Positions 18,503-23,338 of a stretch of 23,338 nucleotides of DNA are shown one piece after another; positions within the stretch are counted from its first letter, which is position 1; each line of letters begins with the position of its first letter. The position numbers and the translations under genes were made by a program. Under the pieces are notes generated by a model. It was not told the DNA's origin. It was given only the letters and a program-made list of their open reading frames with translations, and ran no database searches. Source of the stretch: Choristocarpus tenellus KU-1152 (lineage: Eukaryota; Phaeophyceae); the NCBI GenBank assembly GCA_964200185.2, contig CAXNAD020000251.1, positions 1-23,338 on the forward strand, in the 5' to 3' direction.

Positions 18503-20810
18503 TGTGAAGACAGAAGGTGACAGGAAGCCCAGAGTCTCTTATCTATTGGAGACTAGCAAAGTTATGTCCTCATGTAATTCTGCTACACCTAAAGGCAGCT
18601 CCATGGAACACTGATAGGGCAGAGCTGTGTGCATTGAGGGTGGGGTGATGGTTCCGTTCATGTGACGCTTTTATCCGGTAGAGGTGAAGTGATCTTCCGT
18701 ATCACACATTTTTTGTTTTGCTTTGGAAAAGCACATGATGAGGTGAAATACCTCCTGCCAAATTGTATGTGCCTGTCTCTGTTTTGTTGCTTGGGTGTAT
18801 AAGTTGTATTCAAAATTTGCCGACAGGATTTATGATAAGAATTTCAAAAGTACGATAGGGGACAATCTTTCATAAACTTGCTCATCCATGATGTAGAGCT
18901 CCATGATATTGTAGGGCAGAATTAGATGGCCACTGGTTGGAGTTCAATTTTGGTGCCAGCTAAAGGGCTAATTTGCCAGACACCCAAGGAAAAAGGATTT
19001 TTTTTTTGTCTTTTGACTGAAATTCATGTGGGATATGACTGGCTTCTGTGGTGATGTATTTTGTATGTTAAAGGGTATTGACATTTTTATGGTGGTATGA
19101 AAGTGCAGGCATCATGCTGCTTCCAAGCTCTCATGTTCCCAGTGCAAGTCGGTAGATGTGTCCCCTTGTAATTGAACTTCTGACCTATTGTATGCTGGAA
19201 GTGCATGCATGGTATCAAATAGTTCACCTTCAGGGGCAGGTATGAGTGTGTTCCCTCCTGGGGAAGCTTTCCACCTTATTGTATACAAGCAAGTAGTGGT
19301 TCATACTCTCTCGCCATGTGAGACACCCAATATTATGAAAATAGGTGTTTGGACCACAGGAGGTCGACCTCTCTTGAGAGCAGTAGTAGTGTAGGAGGAG
19401 AGTCCTTGTGACTAAAGGTCAGCTAGTCGACATCATGTAGTTTCACCTGTCTAATCGGTGAATCTTAAGACATTGTTATTGTTGCTGCGCCTAGTAGTAT
19501 AGGGAGGGTATGGCTTGGATTGGAACTCTGTTATCTAAGTAGTGACTTGTGTATTAAGTCTGGGAGATGTCCGTCCTTGAGTAGATGAGGTGGATATTAA
19601 CAAGAGAGACAATTGTGACAAACTTCGAGATCAAGGTGGGGTTGTAAACTGGATGCGGTGAGTTGGCTTCTTAACTTCGATTGAGTGCTGGACGCATATG
19701 CCTGTGATGATTGAACCACCGGAACACATAGGAAAATAATAAAAGGCGAATGACAACAGTGTCAGCAAGAATATAATATATCAAAGACAAATCGGCAAAC
19801 AAAAGCTCATGTTCTTGAGCGCGCAAGCTTGGGTCAGGCGTTCTACAGAGATTAATACTAAAAGCGTGCATGCCATTGATACCTTTAAGAATGAGAGGCT
19901 TTTGTACACTATTTATGAACAATCGAAAGGGTGGTAAGTACCAACCAGTAAGACAGACCATACACACCTCTCCTGGTCAGCCAACCCCCCTCCTTTCATG
20001 CTCCCGGGCTAATTATACCATCCATGTGTGGTATCCTACCATTTCTGGTAAGTTTTAGATGTGTCCCACAACCCAACAAGACATTTAAAAAAATGAATAC
20101 CATGTGCGGCTGTCTGATGGGGGTCTACTGCAAGACAGAACACTAGGATTTTCAACAATACAAATTTCAACCATGTGCATGCGTGGCTCACCTCAAAAAG
20201 CTCAAGTCAGTGCAACTACATCTGTAGTCCTATTCAAAGGAAATTACAACTCATCTCACAACTCTACCCCACCTTGATCTGTTGATCTAAGACTAGTTTG
20301 AAACCTACAAACACCTTGAAGCCAAGGCAAGGCCCTCACTATCAAGGGGAAAGGATGCTTCACGACCTTGCAAGAGTCACTTTAGGAGTTGCACATAAAG
20401 CACATCCAAGCATTCTCATTGCTGATCTTGGTATGTAGGACAAAAAAGAACCTCAAAGCTTTTGGGAAGAGGTATCAATTATCTGTAGAGATCAGCCCAA
20501 GCAAAATAGCACAGTCCTCACATCAAACCTCCAACAACTCCCTGCCCACTCCAAACATACCCACATATTTTAATCAAGGCAATCACCCTGACCCAAGGTG
20601 TGTTGTCCTCCCTCCTCCCCCCCCACCACTCCAGCCATATGGCCAGGCTAATGCGTCTGTTCTATCCAAGGTGTGTTGAAGTTGCTCATGAATCAAGACA
20701 AACTAAAATAATCAAGTCTTTCTTTTTTAGCTACCTCCCAAAACTACAACAATCCTCAATACACAAATCAAATCAAATCAAGCACAACAAACATAATACA
20801 CACCCTCATT
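18503..20810. other. Convergent intergenic region
   Basis: About 2.3 kb between the stop of the NBR1-like gene and the stop of the minus-strand trehalose gene. It should contain both 3' UTRs. No convincing open frame or RNA gene was seen. An AATAAA on the + strand at about 19737 is far from the NBR1 stop, so the receptor's polyadenylation site is not identified. Confidence 0.6.
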
Positions 20811-22753
20811 CTAGGAGACCGCTACAGACAACCCCTCCTCTTCTCTTGCAACTGATGCATCCTCCTCACTGCCTGTTCCTGCCAACGCCCTAATTAGACT
20901 CTCCACCTGACCAATGCCAAGACGGAAGGGGCAATGAAGGTTAGGATTAGGGTTATAGATAAAGCCATGAACTTCAATCCCCAATTTTTTTACAACTTAC
21001 GTACACCTTGATGATTCTCAACTTAAAAGCATCGATGTGATTGTTACTCTTCCAATAACGCCTTCTACACACAAACACACAACACACAACTCTACCTCCA
21101 AATTTTGACCAACTCACCTCCCCTGTACCATTGACAAACATGGACGCATGCGTCGGTTTCATGCCCACTGTACAAGTGTACACCCGTATGTCATCTGCCT
21201 CCACCTTCAAAGCTGCTTCTGGACTTCCCTCTCTGGTATTGGTTGGAAACAGTAACAATTGACAAGGACACAGTGCCAGCAGTGACAATGGAAATAAGCA
21301 AAGCTGTCATGTTGAGTCAGGAAGCCAGCGAGGTTGCTGAAAACTAAAGCCCATTCTTTTCCCCTAACCTTTAAACAATACCAACATCAGCGTTTTTCTT
21401 TATTATTTTCACAAGTCGGGCTTAACCAAAAGATGAAGAGAACCAGTACAACAGACCTACCCAGCTCCTCCTCGGTGTTGAACATGATACACCAACATCA
21501 AACCAGTCATTCTCCTTAACCGGTTACTCTCCACCCTACCCATCCAGTCAACTAGTAAGTACAGGACCACTTGTGTTACTAATATCTGTAACAGTCTTAC
21601 TTCATCAATGACACTCCACTTCATCCATTAAATTAAAAAAAGTACCAGTAGCATCAACAGTAGAAAAAATAATTTTGTTAAAATGAAAATAATAATAACG
21701 ATAATAATATTATTAAAGGCTTATAACCAATGTCTGAAACCTGGGTTAGATAACTACGAAACTACAACATGCTCTTTACAGTACCCTTGTGAGTACACAA
21801 TTAATATTAACACACTCCTAACGTATACATTATACCTTAATTGGGGTTAATTAAATAGACTCAGGGCTAAGGTTAGCACTACCAGAGATCTTCACAACAC
21901 ATCTTCATAACACATCTTCATAACACACTTTTGTAACACAACACTCACGGGAGGGTGTCGATATCTGCCAGGAAGGAGTAAACTGCCGTGAACATCTGCT
22001 CATCACTGATGTCATCCCCTAGACAAAAGATGAAGTCAGGGTAGTGCCCAGATTTTTCCTGCAGTTTTTTGAGAATACTCTTCACCACAACGCCCTTATG
22101 CAGTCGAATTGGTACCACCTGCCATGACACAGGACACAGGACACAGGACACATGAGACATGAGACATGACACACATAACCAAAATTATGCGTTTTGAAGG
22201 ATAGATACATAAGATACATAAGAGCATCAAGAAACGCCTTCCACACCATGAAATAATTGGGCACATCTTGATTAGGGATTGAATCCTTGTGTGAGAAAGA
22301 GATAGAGTTAGGTCTGTTAGTCCAGCCACTCCCCTACCACAGGCACTGACTGTCTGAACTTCCATGTTCAACTTGCTTTATAGTCGGCACAAACATTAAA
22401 AAATATATCATATTTGTTCATCATTGAATCAATAGTAAATCCCATCAAATCATAATAACAATGACAACAATAAAAATAATACTATCTCACTAGCCTGTAC
22501 AAAATATCAAAGTCCCTCAAGGCACTGAGACACCAACCACGGTTGCTGTTTCCAAATCTTTAAAATAAAAAAAATTGTTGTACCGGACAAATATCAGGTG
22601 ATAAAAAAACAAATTTTAAGCTTGTCTTTTTCATCAAAAAATATCAACAATTGTCAAAGGCAATACACACCCCAATACGGTTACGTATCACACCAAAATC
22701 ACCACAAAAGCTACATGTTCAGGATCTACTACAAAGTAACTGACAAGCCCCCC

Positions 22754-22790
<37 letters not shown>

Positions 22791-23069
22791 ACCCACCAAC
22801 ACACCCCCCCCCCCACCCCCCCAAAATCTCCCTGTTCAGAGTCCACTACAAAATAACTGACAAGCCCCCCCCCCCCCCCCCCCCCCCATCCCTCACATAA
22901 AAAGAAAAAGGTGAACACTACTGCTTAGTGGATCACACCTGGACGGAATTGACTACACCGGCTCCATTTCTACTGATCTGTATTCATCATCTAAATGATC
23001 TGCGTGCCCTCTCACCTCAAGCTGACCACGCACATGCTGCACCTTGACATCATATGCTGCAAGGGCCAC
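20811..23069 (-). CDS. Trehalose-6-phosphate phosphatase domain, 3' end of a TPS/TPP-type gene
   Basis: Four 3' exons on the complement, 23016-23069, 21949-22118, 21118-21232 and 20811-20906, join in phase (0, 2, 0) through GT-AG introns. They give the last 144 residues and a TAG stop; the 5' end lies beyond the window. The segment reads from VKVQHVRGQLE into LHKGVVVKSIL (conserved Lys of HAD motif III) and FCLGDDISDEQMF (the GDDxSDExMF signature of trehalose-6-phosphate phosphatase, HAD motif IV). YTCTVGMKPTHASMF then leads to a short helix (VESLIRALAG) and an acidic tail. This family dephosphorylates trehalose 6-phosphate to trehalose in the cytosol. In algae and oomycetes the domain is often fused behind a glycosyltransferase (TPS) domain, which would lie outside this window, so TPS/TPP fusion is inference. 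The acid motif I (DxDxT) is also out of view, so catalytic competence cannot be judged. Confidence 0.88.
21657..21720. repeat. AT-rich simple sequence in a trehalose-gene intron
   Basis: A degenerate AAT/ATT microsatellite (AATAATAATAACGATAATAA and flanking A/T runs) within the 716-nt intron between 21233 and 21948. Confidence 0.6.
21890..21941. repeat. 13-bp tandem repeat next to a splice donor
   Basis: Four units of CTTCATAACACAT type (21890, 21903, 21916, 21929), the outer two diverged. On the coding (minus) strand they begin just after the GTGAGT donor of the exon ending at 21949, inside the intron. Confidence 0.8.
22126..22170. repeat. 7-bp microsatellite in front of a splice acceptor
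   Basis: Three GACACAG units pass through GACACAT into GAGACAT units, a 7-bp period throughout. On the coding (minus) strand this reads as repeated TGTCCTG/ATGTCTC, a pyrimidine-rich tract that ends a few bases before the acceptor AG of the exon starting at 22118. Confidence 0.85.
22717..22887. repeat. Duplicated unit with long poly-C homopolymers
   Basis: Two copies of a segment (GTTCAG, then ACTACAAA, then TAACTGACAAGCCCCC) start at 22717 and 22834, a 117-bp period. Each runs into C homopolymers: six C, an A and 36 C (22755-22790) in the first, 11 and 7 C at 22804-22822, and 23 C (22865-22887) in the second. It lies in the 897-nt intron of the trehalose gene, so the transcript carries long G runs. 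Exact lengths are likely unreliable. Confidence 0.95.
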
Positions 23070-23202
23070 CTGTCATTATATTGAAAGACCAAAACATCAC
23101 ACATAATTGTACAACACACATCAGTGATTACAAACTATTGTAACAGCAGGAAACGCGTACAGTAAGACTAAGGACAGAATAGTACTCTTGTCACCCAGTG
23201 TC

Positions 23203-23226
23203 AAACACACACACACACACGCACAC
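23203..23226. repeat. CA dinucleotide microsatellite
   Basis: A run of about ten AC units with one G interruption, upstream of the first visible trehalose-gene exon and most likely intronic. Confidence 0.85.
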
Positions 23227-23338
23227 CCAGTAAGACACACTGCCACCCTTCACTCGATAGATACAACACATGTGGCATCACCTCATGCAAAAGAAATGTC
23301 CATCATATTCATTCATGACCCAAAGCATCTGGGGGGGG

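Noticed and set aside
22598-22918. Polyproline and polyglycine frames
   Set aside because: Produced by the intronic C/G homopolymers, not protein coding.
1-23338. CRISPR array, prophage, operon or other bacterial system
   Set aside because: No evenly spaced identical repeats with unique spacers; genes are intron-split and eukaryotic in type.

Overview
The window is nuclear eukaryotic DNA from a draft assembly. Its genes are split by GT-AG introns, intergenic stretches are long and AT-leaning, there is a 10-N gap at 6360-6369, and the sequence ends in a run of eight G. The protein style of the GST, of the NBR1-type receptor (plant-like ZZ variant) and of the trehalose-phosphate enzyme, together with the Ser- and Gln-rich low complexity, best fits a stramenopile (heterokont alga or relative). 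That placement is inferred from protein style and is not proven. Two intron sizes are seen: most are about 170-900 nt, and one or two are near 62 nt.

Layout, left to right: (1) a sigma-class glutathione S-transferase gene on the + strand (384-2627, five exons, all junctions phase 0), intact except for one in-frame TGA at the codon for the conserved Arg14; diverged repeats precede it and an 85-bp tandem duplication lies in its last intron. (2) About 1.85 kb without a convincing gene (2628-4473). (3) A patch of weakly supported genes: an acidic + strand ORF (4474-4830), a possible terminal exon (5308-5505), a partial minus-strand gene (about 5632-6279, truncated towards the N gap), a minus-strand single-exon protein with an N-terminal membrane anchor (6586-7080), and a small two-exon + strand candidate (7668-7964). 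(4) A 4.6-kb gene-poor stretch (7965-12543). (5) A minus-strand basic/Ser-rich hypothetical ORF (12856-13407). (6) A complete NBR1/p62-type selective autophagy receptor on the + strand (13905-18502, six exons, about 1027 aa: PB1, ZZ, FW, LIR-like motif, UBA). (7) A 2.3-kb convergent intergenic region. (8) The 3' end of a minus-strand gene with a trehalose-6-phosphate phosphatase (HAD) domain (20811-23069, four exons seen, 5' end outside the window); its longest intron carries long C/G homopolymers in a duplicated 117-bp unit.

The recognised genes are unrelated in pathway (glutathione detoxification, selective autophagy, trehalose metabolism) and are not an operon or a cluster. I do not see a clearly new biological system. 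The most notable points are the single nonsense codon at Arg14 of an otherwise perfect GST, the reconstructed NBR1-type receptor with a canonical W-x-x-V LIR directly after an intron and in-frame 18-nt repeat expansions, and the homopolymer-rich intron of the trehalose gene.
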